Shown here one piece after another: positions 16,263 through 24,843 of a DNA stretch of 45,663 nt. Made by a program: the position numbers and the translations under genes. Numbering within the stretch: position 1 is the stretch's first letter; every line of letters begins with the position of its first letter. The stretch covers positions 1 through 45,663 of the forward strand of contig NZ_JAKZKW010000027.1 of the NCBI RefSeq assembly GCF_022808695.1. The letters are read 5' to 3'. The notes beneath the pieces are model-generated. The model was not told the origin of the DNA. It ran no database searches and saw only the letters and a list, made by a program, of their open reading frames with translations. The stretch comes from Fundidesulfovibrio soli. GTDB taxonomy: Bacteria > Desulfobacterota > Desulfovibrionia > Desulfovibrionales > Desulfovibrionaceae.

Positions 16263-17549
16263 CTAGGCGCCGCCCTGCGTCAGGAAGGGGCAGGTCATCT
16301 CCTCCGGCTCCACGTTGCGCTCTATCTCGAATTCCTTGCGGCCCATCTCCTCGCAGAGCCTGCGCGTGTTGACCCTGCGCCTGGGCACGGGGACCCGGTT
16401 CGCGTCGCAGATGACGATCACCTCGGGGTGCAGCGGGCTCCCCTCGATCTGGCGCGAGACCACGGCGTAGCAGCCGTTGCGCAGCTGCACCACGCTGTTG
16501 GCCGGAAACACGCCCATGCGCTTGATGAACATGTCCACCATGTCCCTGGGGAAGGCCTTGTCCCTCATGTTGAAGAGCGCGCGGATGGCCGTGTGGCCCG
16601 AGACCCGCCCGCTGTACACCCGCTCGGAGGTTATGGCGTCGTACACGTCCACGATGCTCACAAGGTAGCTGTGGGGATGGATGGCGCCGCCGGTCAGGCC
16701 GCGAGGATAGCCGCTGCCGTCCATGCGCTCGTGGTGCTCCAGGGTGGCGCGCAGCACCAGGGGGTCGACCCCTTTCTGGGCTTTGAGGTGATCATGGCCC
16801 AGGCGGCTGTGTTGCTTGACCACCTCGAACTCTTCCTGGGTGAGCTTGTCCGGTTTGGCGATGAGCTCCTTGGGCACGAGGCATTTGCCCACATCATGCA
16901 GGATGCCCGCCAGGCCCACGATCTCCAGGGCCTTGCGGTCCAGCTGCATGGCCTCGCCCAGCAGGACGCCCAGGGCGGCCAGGTTCACGGAGTGGGTGTA
17001 GGTGTAGTCGTCGAAGGCTTTGAGCTGCAGCAGGTTGTGCAGCACGTCCTCGTTGGTGTGCACGGAGGCGATAAGATGCCCCACGAGGGCCTTGAGTTCG
17101 TCCACGTCCAGCTGCTCACCCCCGACCACCCCGCGCGTGAGCTTGCGAGTGGAGCGCATGGCGTGGTCGAAGAGCTTGCGGGCGAACCGGGCGGTCCGCG
17201 CCGGATCGGTCGGGGGCGGCACCGGAGGCAGGCCCGGAGCGGCTGCCGGCGCTTCGCTCCTCAGTTGCGGGCTGTCGAAGCGGGGCGGCGGGCCAAAGCC
17301 TTCGGTGGTGTGCTCGAAGGCGTCGGGCGGAGACTGGGAGGCCCCGCCGGCCGTGCCGCCGACTTTGCTGCCGAGCGCCGGGTCGATCTGCACATGGCGC
17401 ACCCCAAGGCGCTGCAGCTCGTCGATGAGCCGCTGGTCCCTGATGACGCCAAGACGCGAGGAAACGAAGGGGTGGCGGAACCAGGAAAGGTCGAAGGAGC
17501 TGACAAACATGCCAGGCTTGAGCTCCTCCAGGGGAATCCACTTGCTCAT
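16263..17549 (-). CDS. HD-GYP domain protein, probable c-di-GMP phosphodiesterase
   Basis: 428 residues: an N-terminal DUF3391-type domain (IPLEELKPGMFVSSFDLSWF, about 4-60), a Pro/Gly/Ala linker (about 65-120) and an HD-GYP domain (about 150-370). Metal-binding HD is at 218-219 (GILHDVGK) and the signature is in HHERMDGSGYPRGL (about 277-290). The family hydrolyses c-di-GMP, often to GMP. The start is the ATG at 17547-17549, where homology to the N-terminal domain begins; a TTG six codons upstream is possible. The C-terminal 60 residues (after MGVFPANSVVQL) form the usual extension for this subfamily. Confidence 0.91.
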   Translation of the reverse strand: MSKWIPLEELKPGMFVSSFDLSWFRHPFVSSRLGVIRDQRLIDELQRLGVRHVQIDPALGSKVGGTAGGASQSPPDAFEHTTEGFGPPPRFDSPQLRSEAPAAAPGLPPVPPPTDPARTARFARKLFDHAMRSTRKLTRGVVGGEQLDVDELKALVGHLIASVHTNEDVLHNLLQLKAFDDYTYTHSVNLAALGVLLGEAMQLDRKALEIVGLAGILHDVGKCLVPKELIAKPDKLTQEEFEVVKQHSRLGHDHLKAQKGVDPLVLRATLEHHERMDGSGYPRGLTGGAIHPHSYLVSIVDVYDAITSERVYSGRVSGHTAIRALFNMRDKAFPRDMVDMFIKRMGVFPANSVVQLRNGCYAVVSRQIEGSPLHPEVIVICDANRVPVPRRRVNTRRLCEEMGRKEFEIERNVEPEEMTCPFLTQGGA

Positions 17550-17712
17550 GCCATCCGCCCGCGCCAACTCCGACCGTTAAAGGATGAAATTATGCAACAC
17601 CTATTATAGCCGCATGCCCGGCGCTACACAATACTTACGGAGCTGTTTCCCGAGACGGGCGCACCGTATCGCGTGAAACGAAGCAGGCCCGCCGTCAGCA
17701 CGGGGAAAGGGG

Positions 17713-18828
17713 CTACGGCAAAGCCTGCCCCCCCTTGAGGTAATGGGCCACGGCCATGATCGTGTTCACGTAGGTTTCGGAGTGGTTGTACCGGAAAAGG
17801 GACTCGCGCAGCGTGGCCTCGTCGTCGAGGTTGCCGGTGAAGCCGTGGGCCCGCAGGTAGTTGCCCATGGAGTTCACGGCGTCGCGCACGTTGAAGATGT
17901 CCACCACACCGTCCCCGTCGCCGTCCATGCCGAAACGCAGCAGGCTCGTGGGCATGAACTGGCTCACCCCGATGGCCCCGTAGATGGAGCCGGGCATGGC
18001 AGCGATGTCGAGCTTGTTGCGCTCCCCGTAGGTGAACAGGGCCTTGAGCTCGTTATAGGCCCAGGCGGCCTTTTCGGCTGCCTTTGAGTCCAGCCAGGCC
18101 ATGCGCTCCGGGGTCACCTTCTCGCCCGCGAACACGCTCATCACGGTCGAAGCCTTGGAACTGGCCGCCATGCTGGCCAGGTTGTTCAGGGCCAGGTTGT
18201 CGCCCAGGAACTTGCCCGCGCGCGTCTCCACGGTGAGCAGGCCCACGGTGGCCTCGGGCGGCACGCCGTAGCGCTGACGCACCTCGTCCAGAACGGCCTT
18301 GTTGGCCAGGTAGAACTCCTTGGCCTCGCCCAGGCGCTCGGGGGTGATGATGGCCTCGTACATCTGCGGCGGGCCGCTGGCGGCCAGGGCCTTCAGGTCG
18401 TCCTGCACCTGCCGCGGGGCCTTGGCCTGCTCCTGCACGGCCAGGGTGAGCATGTCCAGGCTGTAGCGGCCGTCCACGGGCAGGCCGTGCTCACGCTGGA
18501 AGGCCCGCACGCCGCTGCGGAACAGGTAGTCCGGCCGCCCGTTGGCGGGCCCGCTGAAATAGCCCAGCTCGGTGAAGCGCTTCTGGAGTTCGCGCACCAC
18601 GTCGGAGCCGAACTTGGAGGTGTACATCTCCAGGAGCTTCTTGCCCATGGGGTCCACGCTGAAGCGCACGTCCGGCCTGGAGAACGCCGCCTTGACCTGC
18701 GCCGCGGGGATGCCGTCGGCCGTCAGGCGGGTTTTCACCGCGTCGAACTCGGCCGCCAGGGCGGCGGTGGCCAGCAGCACCATGAGGCAGGCTCCGAGCA
18801 GCCGTGCGCCAAAGGAAATCCTCATCAT
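17713..18828 (-). CDS. Lytic murein transglycosylase B family protein
   Basis: Cleaves peptidoglycan glycan strands, forming anhydro-muramic ends. The 371-residue product has a signal peptide (about 1-25, LLGACLMVLLATAALAA; no lipobox Cys at the cleavage site), a peptidoglycan-binding-like segment (about 85-130, GYFSGPANGRPDYLFRSG), then the catalytic MltB domain. Catalytic Glu201 lies in GLLTVETRAGK; IYGAIGVSQFMPTS and the calcium-loop-like MDGDGDGVVDIFN are family hallmarks. The order PG-binding before catalytic domain is less usual than the reverse. The ATG at 18826-18828 follows the WD40 gene stop by two bases with GGAGGG upstream, so it is co-translated. Confidence 0.9.
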   Translation of the reverse strand: MMRISFGARLLGACLMVLLATAALAAEFDAVKTRLTADGIPAAQVKAAFSRPDVRFSVDPMGKKLLEMYTSKFGSDVVRELQKRFTELGYFSGPANGRPDYLFRSGVRAFQREHGLPVDGRYSLDMLTLAVQEQAKAPRQVQDDLKALAASGPPQMYEAIITPERLGEAKEFYLANKAVLDEVRQRYGVPPEATVGLLTVETRAGKFLGDNLALNNLASMAASSKASTVMSVFAGEKVTPERMAWLDSKAAEKAAWAYNELKALFTYGERNKLDIAAMPGSIYGAIGVSQFMPTSLLRFGMDGDGDGVVDIFNVRDAVNSMGNYLRAHGFTGNLDDEATLRESLFRYNHSETYVNTIMAVAHYLKGGQALP

Positions 18829-18830
18829 TC

Positions 18831-19865
18831 TCAGCCCTCCGAGAGCATTTTGCCCAGATCCAGCAGGGCGGCCCGGCCGTCCTCCATGCCGCAGGCCAGG
18901 TGCAGCCCGGCCCCGCTCCAGCACAGGCAGGAGACGGGGAAGCCCGGGTCCAGGCCCAGCGGGAAGGCGGTGAAGCGCTTGAGCTCCGCCAGGAGCACCG
19001 TGCCGTCGCCGAAACCGGCGGCAGCGAAGGGGATGCGCGTGTTGGCGGCCAGGGCGGTCATGCGGGCCTCCTCCTGCACGGCGAAGGCCACGGGCTCCGG
19101 GTGCTGGTTGAAGCAATCAGGCACGGGCCAGCAGACAACGGCCCGGGTGCCGGTGTGCATCAGGTAGCGCCCGTCCAGGGACCAGGCCAGCTGGCCGGGC
19201 TTGGCGGGCAGGCCGCCCAGTTGGAACACCTTGCGCGAGGCCAGGTCCACCACGTGGATGGCGTTCTCCTGGTGCCCGCAGGCCAGGAAGTTGCCGTCCG
19301 GGGAGAAGGCCGGGGCCAGGTTCAGGCCGCGCAATTCCAGAAAGATCGGTTCGGATGGCTCGTCCAGGTCCCACAAGGAGACGCCGCCCACGTGGGTGGC
19401 CGCCAGGATGCCCCCGGCCGGGCTGAAGGCCAGCCCGGAGACGTTGCCCTGGTGCGGGCCGTACTCGGTCATGGAGCCCAAGGACAGGTCGAACACCAGC
19501 ACCGTGCGCCCGGCGGCCACGGCCAGGGTGCCGCCGTCCTGGCTTGCGGCCATGACCTCCAGCCAGTGCCCCGGGACTTCATGCACCATGGTGCATTCGC
19601 CCTCGGGCGAGGTGTAGACCAGCCTGCCGTCGTCGCCGCCGCTCAGCCAGCCGCCCTTGGGGTGCGCCGCCAGGGACATGCAGGAGCCCCCCTCGTGCGG
19701 CGCGAAGAAGCGCGCATCCTGCCCCTCCACGCCCATGACCGCGATGCGCCCGTCGCCCAGGGCGAAGGCCATCTCCGCGCTGTCGGCGCTGAAGGCGGCC
19801 CGCTCGGGGAAGGCCCCCAGGCTCCACTCCAGGATGCCGGAGCCCAGCTCCCTGGCGGCGGTCAT
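18831..19865 (-). CDS. WD40-repeat beta-propeller protein
   Basis: 344 residues made of about seven degenerate WD40-type blades, seen as repeating units such as [53 protein letters not shown] (each quoted in part by position about 150-230) and [14 protein letters not shown]. No signal peptide or enzymatic motif, so a cytoplasmic scaffold is likely. The ATG at 19863-19865 overlaps the TGA of the GTPase gene (ATGA). The tight link to a COG0523 metal GTPase upstream and a transglycosylase downstream suggests a partner for the GTPase or its client, which is inference only. Confidence 0.82.
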   Translation of the reverse strand: MTAARELGSGILEWSLGAFPERAAFSADSAEMAFALGDGRIAVMGVEGQDARFFAPHEGGSCMSLAAHPKGGWLSGGDDGRLVYTSPEGECTMVHEVPGHWLEVMAASQDGGTLAVAAGRTVLVFDLSLGSMTEYGPHQGNVSGLAFSPAGGILAATHVGGVSLWDLDEPSEPIFLELRGLNLAPAFSPDGNFLACGHQENAIHVVDLASRKVFQLGGLPAKPGQLAWSLDGRYLMHTGTRAVVCWPVPDCFNQHPEPVAFAVQEEARMTALAANTRIPFAAAGFGDGTVLLAELKRFTAFPLGLDPGFPVSCLCWSGAGLHLACGMEDGRAALLDLGKMLSEG

Positions 19866-20827
19866 GACGTCACCAGGCAGTCGCGGAAGGCGATCTGCAG
19901 GGCCAGGCTGTCCAGGCCACGGCCGATGAACACGGCCTTGCTGCTGCGCGGCTCGCCCTCTTTCCAGGGCATCCCGAAACCCATCTCCATGAGCATGTGC
20001 ACCCCCTGGAACACCAGCCGCTGCCGTTCGCCCGGCAGATGCAGGATTCCCTTGCAGCGGTAGACGTTCTGCCCTTGGGCGTTGAGGAACTCGCCGATCC
20101 ATTTCTTGAAGCGTTCGAAGTCCACGGCCTTGTCCGAGACCAGGGAGACGGACTGCACGTGCCCGTGGCTGTGCTCGTGCGCGCCCTCGTCCAGCAGCTC
20201 GGGCTCGATGTCCAGCAGGCGCAGCAGGTCGAAGGAGCGCCGCCCCATGACCTTCTCCAGGGGCACGTCGCAACGCGTGGCCGGGATGATCTCCACCGAG
20301 GGGTTGAGCTCACGGATGCGCGCCCGGGCCTCCTCCAGCCCGGCCTCGTCCACCAGGTCGCACTTGTTGAGGATCACGGCGTCGGCGAAGATCACCTGCT
20401 CGCGGGCCTCGGCGCTGCGTTCCAGCTGCCCCTGGAAGTGGCGGGCGTCCACCACGGCCACCACGGCGTCCAGCGCGGTGCGCTCCTTGGTCTCCTGATC
20501 CAGGAAGAAGGTCTGGATGACCGGGGCGGGGTCAGCCAGGCCCGTGGTCTCGATAATCACGCCGTCGAGGTGGCCCTTGCGGCGGATCAGCCCGCCCACC
20601 ATGCGGATCAGGTCGCCGCGCACGGTGCAGCAGATGCAGCCGTTGTTCATCTCGAAGATTTCCTCGTCGCTGTGGGCCACGAGCTCGTTGTCGATGCCTA
20701 CCTCACCGAATTCGTTGACGATCACGGCATAGCGTTTGCCGTGCTCCTGGGTGAGGATGCGGTTGAGCAGCGTGGTCTTTCCCGCGCCGAGATAGCCGGT
20801 GAGGACAGTAACCGGGATGGGGAGCAT
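19862..20827 (-). CDS. COG0523 (CobW-like) GTPase, probable metallochaperone
   Basis: G3E-family GTPase of 321 residues. Walker [10 protein letters not shown] (11-19), the metal-binding GCICC (Cys64, Cys66, Cys67), Walker B-like [11 protein letters not shown], guanine motif NKCD, and a His-rich insert (AHEHSHGHV, about 219) that could bind metal, followed by the CobW C-terminal domain. Family members deliver zinc, cobalt or iron to client enzymes. The GGAGG ribosome site lies in a perfect palindrome (20831-20843). It comes 47 bases after the molybdopterin oxidoreductase gene and overlaps the WD40 gene. Which metal and client it serves is unknown; there is no obvious Zur box. Confidence 0.9.
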   Translation of the reverse strand: MLPIPVTVLTGYLGAGKTTLLNRILTQEHGKRYAVIVNEFGEVGIDNELVAHSDEEIFEMNNGCICCTVRGDLIRMVGGLIRRKGHLDGVIIETTGLADPAPVIQTFFLDQETKERTALDAVVAVVDARHFQGQLERSAEAREQVIFADAVILNKCDLVDEAGLEEARARIRELNPSVEIIPATRCDVPLEKVMGRRSFDLLRLLDIEPELLDEGAHEHSHGHVQSVSLVSDKAVDFERFKKWIGEFLNAQGQNVYRCKGILHLPGERQRLVFQGVHMLMEMGFGMPWKEGEPRSSKAVFIGRGLDSLALQIAFRDCLVTS

Positions 20828-20830
20828 AAA

Positions 20831-20843
20831 ACGGAGCCTCCGT
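20831..20843. promoter_or_regulatory. Palindrome over the ribosome site of the COG0523 GTPase
   Basis: ACGGAG-C-CTCCGT is a perfect 13-base palindrome containing the Shine-Dalgarno of the GTPase gene. In RNA it could only make a six-pair stem with a one-base loop, which is strained, so a protein-binding site or chance is as likely as a translational switch. Confidence 0.3.
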
Positions 20844-20874
20844 GGGCGTTATTGCTGTGGAAAACCGGAGGAGG

Positions 20875-22878
20875 CTAGTTCCGGGAGGATTCCCTGTCAA
20901 CCGGATGCCCCTGGGCCGCGCCGGACGGCAGCGGGAGCAGGGTGACCCGCGTCTCGTAGTAGGGGGTGCCCGAGCCGAGGGCGCTGGCCCGGGCCGCGGC
21001 CAGCCGGTTCAGGCCGTGCCCGGCCGCCAGCCAGCCGCCCCGCGCGCACAGGCAGACGTCGCGGCGTTGTGCCGCGTCGAACTCCACCAGCACCGTCACG
21101 CTGGCCTGGGCGTTTTGCAGGAGCGCGGGCGAGCCGTGGGCCAGCCCCAGTGCGGCCCCGGTGTCCGGGTGGATGCGCGCCGTGGGCAGGGTGGCGTGCT
21201 CGGCCAGGGTCAGCTCGGAGCAGAGGTGCTCCGCGCTGCCGATGGTCAGAAGCCACAGGGGCAGGGCCGGGGCCGGCATGGAGCGGGAGGGGGCCTGACC
21301 CAGGAAGTGGAACCTGCCGTCCGCCGTGGCGAACGGCCCTTCGGCCCAGGGGGCCATGGGCGCGTCCGGGTCGCGCAGGGGTCCGCGCCTGAGCTGCTCC
21401 AGGGTGAAGCCCTTGCCGATGAAGGGCTCGCAGAGCGCGCGCAGCCATTCGTCCCTGGGGCGCACATACTCCCCGGCGAAGGGGAAGCGCCCGGCCAGGT
21501 CCTGGTATATGTCGAACTGGGGGCGGCACTCCCCAACGGGCTCCACGGCCTTGTTCACCGGGCCCAGGAAGTTGTGCCCGTAGGCCGCCACCACGTCGTC
21601 CTCCTCCAGGAAGGTGGCGCAGGGCAGGAAGAGGTCCGCCAGGCGGGCGGTGTCGTCCAGGAAGTGGCCCAGGTGCACGGTGAACTCCCGGCTGGAGAAG
21701 GCCTCGGCCACGGTGTCGCTGTCCGGGGCCATGCACACGGGGTTGGCCGCGCTGGTGACGATCATGCGGATGGGAGGGTCCTTGGCGCCCAGGATCTCCC
21801 GGCCGATGCGCGCCATGAGCAGCCTGCGCCGGGGCGGGTGCAACTCGTGGCCCCAGGCGGACTGGTCGTAGGGGCCGTACTCCTCGAAGCCCTGGCTCAC
21901 GCCGCCGCCTGGCAGGCCCACGTTGCCGGTCATGGCCGAGAGCGCGTCGATGGCCCGCACCCCCAGGTGGGCGTCCGCGTGGCGGTGCATGCCCCAGCCC
22001 AGCAGGATGGCGGTTGGCTTGCCCAGCCACATGGCCTGGGCCAGGGAGCGCACGTCCGCGGGGGACACGCCGGCCAGGGCGGCGCGCTCCTCCACGGTGG
22101 CCTCCAGGGCGATGCGCCGGAAGGCGTCGAAGCCCGTGGCCCGTTCCGACACGAAGGACTGGTCCACCCAGCCGTTCTCCAGGGCGGAGCGGGCCGCGCC
22201 CAGGGCCAGGTGGACGTCCGCCCCGGGCCTGGGCTGGATGTGCCGCGAGCACAGGGCCAGACTCTCGGTGGCGGCCGGGTCCACCAGCCAGACCGTCGCG
22301 CCGCGCTTGCGGGCCTCGCCCAGGATACGGGTCATGTTGAACTGGGTGACCGCAGGGTTGCGGCCCCAGAGGATGATGGTGCGGGCGTTCAGATGATCCA
22401 GCGGGTCGTGGGAGACGCGCACGCCGAAATCCTGCGCCATGGCCGCGTAGGCCGTGCCCGAGCAGAGCGTGCCCGCCAGGCCCGTGACCCCGCCCAGGTG
22501 GGCGAAGAAACGCTCGTTGAGCACGGTGAGGGCCGTGCGCTCTCCGTAGCCCTGATAGTGCAGGATGGACTCCGGCCCGGACTCGGCCACGAAGGCCTTG
22601 ATCTTCTCCGCCCAGAGGTCCAGGGCCTCGCCCCAGCCGATGGCCCGCCAGGCGCCGCCCCTGCGCAGCATGGGGCTGGTGACGCGCTCCGGGCTGTAGA
22701 CCCGGCGCACGTAGGCTTTCATCTTGCCGCAGCAGCCGCCCTTGTTCAGCGGATGGGCCGGATTGCCCTTGATGGCCGTGAGGCGGCCCTCCTCCACCAC
22801 GGCCAGCAGGCCGCAGCAACTGGGGCAGTCCCGGGTGCAGGTGGTGACGATGGAACGGGTGTTTTCGGTCGCGCGCAT
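20875..22878 (-). CDS. Molybdopterin (bis-MGD) oxidoreductase catalytic subunit
   Basis: Anaerobic-dehydrogenase-type molybdo/tungsto-enzyme, 667 residues. The N-terminal 4Fe-4S motif is CTRDCPSCCGLL with a fourth Cys in GGCCGKMKAYV (about residue 48). Typical blocks follow: TLCSGTAYAAMAQDFG, ILWGRNPAVTQFN, TSAANPVCMAPDS, and a C-terminal MGD-binding domain starting near PLWLLTIGSAEHLCSE. No twin-arginine or Sec signal and no separate electron-transfer subunit, so it is probably cytoplasmic. It is too distant from formate dehydrogenase, nitrate or thiosulfate reductases for me to name a substrate. The start (22876-22878) has only a weak ribosome site. The COG0523 GTPase follows 47 bases later. 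Confidence 0.88.
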   Translation of the reverse strand: MRATENTRSIVTTCTRDCPSCCGLLAVVEEGRLTAIKGNPAHPLNKGGCCGKMKAYVRRVYSPERVTSPMLRRGGAWRAIGWGEALDLWAEKIKAFVAESGPESILHYQGYGERTALTVLNERFFAHLGGVTGLAGTLCSGTAYAAMAQDFGVRVSHDPLDHLNARTIILWGRNPAVTQFNMTRILGEARKRGATVWLVDPAATESLALCSRHIQPRPGADVHLALGAARSALENGWVDQSFVSERATGFDAFRRIALEATVEERAALAGVSPADVRSLAQAMWLGKPTAILLGWGMHRHADAHLGVRAIDALSAMTGNVGLPGGGVSQGFEEYGPYDQSAWGHELHPPRRRLLMARIGREILGAKDPPIRMIVTSAANPVCMAPDSDTVAEAFSSREFTVHLGHFLDDTARLADLFLPCATFLEEDDVVAAYGHNFLGPVNKAVEPVGECRPQFDIYQDLAGRFPFAGEYVRPRDEWLRALCEPFIGKGFTLEQLRRGPLRDPDAPMAPWAEGPFATADGRFHFLGQAPSRSMPAPALPLWLLTIGSAEHLCSELTLAEHATLPTARIHPDTGAALGLAHGSPALLQNAQASVTVLVEFDAAQRRDVCLCARGGWLAAGHGLNRLAAARASALGSGTPYYETRVTLLPLPSGAAQGHPVDRESSRN

Positions 22879-22999
22879 GCGCCAGGCTACCGCAATCGGC
22901 CCCAAACCGCCAGCCGACAGCCCGGAGGCCTTGACCCGGGCCCCGGCCAGGTTGCGGGCCTTGACCTGGGCTCCAGCGAGGAGTAGCCAAATCCCCCCT

Positions 23000-23713
23000 A
23001 TGCAGCACGCGAACGACGACCATACCGCCCAGCGGGCCGAGCCCTCCGCCCTCTCGCAGGCCCTGCCCATCGTCATGGGCTACCTGCCCGTGGGCTTCGC
23101 CTACGGCGTGCTGGCGGTGAAGGCCGGGCTCTCCCTGGCCAACACGGGGCTCATGTCCATCCTGGTCTACGCGGGCTCGGCCCAGCTCATCGCCGTGGAC
23201 ATGATCGGCGCGGGCGCCCCGGCCTCCAGCGTGATAGCCACGGCCTTCATCGTGAACCTGCGCCACGTGCTCTTCTCCGCCGCGCTCTCGCCGTTCCTGG
23301 CCAGCTGGCCCGTGCGGCGCATCGCCCGGTTCTGCTTCGAGATGACCGACGAGACCTTCGCCCTGCACGCCACGCGCTTCCACAACAGGCAACTGAGCGC
23401 CCGCAAGACCCTGGCCATCAACCTGCTGGCGCATACGGGCTGGATCGTGGGCGGCATCGCCGGGGCCGTGGCTGGGGGCTTCGTGCCCGACGTGAAGCCC
23501 CTGGGGCTCGACTACGCCCTGCCCGCCATGTTCGCGGTGCTGCTGGTGGGCCAGCTGCTGAGCCCCGCGCACATCCTGGCCGCGGCCCTGGGCGGCTCCC
23601 TGGCCCTGATCATCTCCCAGACCGACGCCTCGGCCTACGCCACCCTGGCCGGAGCCGTCATCGCCGCCGCCACCGCGGCCTTCACGCCATGGACCAGCAA
23701 ACGATCCTCCTGA
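23000..23713 (+). CDS. azlC: AzlC-family branched-chain amino acid exporter, large subunit
   Basis: Large subunit of a two-component exporter of branched-chain (and related) amino acids. It has 237 residues with about six to seven hydrophobic segments. Family motifs are LPIVMGYLPVGFAYGVLAV (about 22-40), GSAQLIAVDMIG and FIVNLRHVLFSAALSPFL. The ATG at 23000 is used, though the nearest purine-rich site (GCGAGGAGTAG) is about 12-16 bases upstream, longer than ideal. The 3' end overlaps azlD by 25 bases. A short 27-bp imperfect tandem repeat (GGCCTTGACC units) lies in its leader at about 22930-22983. Confidence 0.93.
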   Translation: MQHANDDHTAQRAEPSALSQALPIVMGYLPVGFAYGVLAVKAGLSLANTGLMSILVYAGSAQLIAVDMIGAGAPASSVIATAFIVNLRHVLFSAALSPFLASWPVRRIARFCFEMTDETFALHATRFHNRQLSARKTLAINLLAHTGWIVGGIAGAVAGGFVPDVKPLGLDYALPAMFAVLLVGQLLSPAHILAAALGGSLALIISQTDASAYATLAGAVIAAATAAFTPWTSKRSS

Positions 23714-24012
23714 CCATCCTGGGCATGGCCGCGGTGACCTACCTGCCGCGCGTTGTCCCGGCGCTGTTCTTCGCTTCGCGCCCCATGCCCGAGGTCCTGC
23801 GCCGCTTTCTCTCCGTGGTGCCCCCGGCGGTGCTGGGCGCGTTGCTGGCCCAGTCCGTCCTGCTCGAGAAAGGCGCGCTGCACCTGAGCCTGGACAACGC
23901 CTTCCTCTGGGCCTCCGCCCTGACCTGCCTGCTTGCCTGGCGCACCAAGGGCTTCTTCGGCCCCGTGCTGGCGGGCTTGTGCTTCGTGGCCCTCTGGCGC
24001 GCCATCTTCTAG
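23689..24012 (+). CDS. azlD: AzlD-family branched-chain amino acid exporter, small subunit
   Basis: Small partner of AzlC, 107 residues with three to four membrane helices (ILLTILGMAAVTYLPRVVPA, VVPPAVLGALLAQSVLL, FLWASALTCLLAW). The conserved TYLPR motif near the N-terminus is typical. The ATG at 23689 lies within the azlC 3' end, implying translational coupling and 1:1 assembly. Confidence 0.93.
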   Translation: MDQQTILLTILGMAAVTYLPRVVPALFFASRPMPEVLRRFLSVVPPAVLGALLAQSVLLEKGALHLSLDNAFLWASALTCLLAWRTKGFFGPVLAGLCFVALWRAIF

Positions 24013-24070
24013 CCGTTGCCAACAACCTCCGTGCTCGGCTATCCTGGTTCAAACCCAGAGGAGGTCGGAC

Positions 24071-24262
24071 ATGGAAGGCTTCACAGACACCGTCGTCATC
24101 CGCGGCGAGGAATGCCTCTACAATCCCAAGACCGGCATCGCCATGATCCAGTGCGAGAAGTGCGGCCACATGAACCATGTGGAGATCGAGGTGGTGGACG
24201 GGGAGGCGCGCTTCTACGGCTTCTCCTGCGAGAACTGCGGGACGTTCAACAGCCCTGACTAA
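24071..24262 (+). CDS. Small four-cysteine zinc-ribbon-like protein
   Basis: 63 residues with two CxxC pairs, Cys28/Cys31 (CEKCG) and Cys53/Cys56 (CENCG), spaced as in a zinc ribbon or rubredoxin-like knuckle. A strong GAGGAGG ribosome site precedes the ATG at 24071, excluding the longer in-frame extension. Cytoplasmic; no family name recognised. It follows azlD by 58 bases on the same strand and may share the transcript. Confidence 0.8.
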   Translation: MEGFTDTVVIRGEECLYNPKTGIAMIQCEKCGHMNHVEIEVVDGEARFYGFSCENCGTFNSPD

Positions 24263-24280
24263 TTGACGTTTTCATTTTGT

Positions 24281-24293
24281 ATACGATTCGTAT
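24281..24293. promoter_or_regulatory. Palindrome ATACGA-T-TCGTAT before the lipoprotein gene
   Basis: A perfect 13-base palindrome in the short AT-rich stretch ahead of the lipoprotein start at 24301; TTGACG lies just upstream (24263-24268). It could be an operator, but no matching -10 at standard spacing is seen. Confidence 0.3.
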
Positions 24294-24300
24294 CACAGTT

Positions 24301-24822
24301 ATGTTGCTGGCCGCCCTGCTGCCCGCCCTTCTCCTGGGCGGCTGCGGGCGCGACGGCGTGGCGCGCCTCAAGGAACAGCGGCACCCCGTGGCCCCCGCCC
24401 AGACCCTGGGGGAACTCCTCGGTGCCTGCCCGCTTTTCACCCGGGTGACTTGGTCGGCCACGCCCCAGCCTGACGGTGGCACGCTGGCGCGGGCCACAGG
24501 CATCTTCAACCTGGACGCCCTGGTGGGCAGGACGATCCAGGGCCGCACCTTCACCACGCAGGACAGGGCCGCCCTGGCCAAGGCCGGGGCGAATCTGTGT
24601 TACGTACTGGAATACCATTTCGGACGGGACGACCCGCAGGGGCGGCAGGTCATGCAGGCCGTGATGCTCGTGACCATGGACTGGACCCAGCCCGCCCCCC
24701 TGCAGGGCGACGCGATGCTGCGCGAGATCGCCTCGGGAGCGGCAGGACCGGTGCTGCTGGCCGCCGCCACGGACGCAGCGGCCTACAGCCGGGCGCGGCT
24801 TTCGGTGCCGGAAAGGAAGTGA
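24301..24822 (+). CDS. Putative lipoprotein of unknown function
   Basis: About 173 residues beginning with a lipoprotein signal peptide, MLLAALLPALLLGGC, where LGGC is the lipobox, so the mature protein would be lipid-anchored at Cys15. The rest is a mixed alpha/beta-looking domain with no motif I recognise. No ribosome site is evident before the ATG at 24301; a TTG at 24277 would add eight residues but has none either. It converges on the gene ending at 24844. Confidence 0.72.
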   Translation: MLLAALLPALLLGGCGRDGVARLKEQRHPVAPAQTLGELLGACPLFTRVTWSATPQPDGGTLARATGIFNLDALVGRTIQGRTFTTQDRAALAKAGANLCYVLEYHFGRDDPQGRQVMQAVMLVTMDWTQPAPLQGDAMLREIASGAAGPVLLAAATDAAAYSRARLSVPERK

Positions 24823-24843
24823 CAGAGAGGACGTGAAGGACTT

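Noticed and set aside
20842-22986. Long open frame on the plus strand opposite the molybdopterin oxidoreductase
   Set aside because: It is a GC-rich mirror of a well-conserved gene, rich in Gly/Ala/His/Gln, without ribosome site or recognisable motif. The same applies to long opposite-strand frames over flagellin, the ABC genes, metX, ilvD, the Lon-like protease and MFS genes.
20897-24178. A 1093-codon minus-strand frame overlapping oxidoreductase, azlC and azlD
   Set aside because: Out of frame with the true oxidoreductase gene and composed of Arg/Gly/Pro/His; no domain. High-GC artefact.
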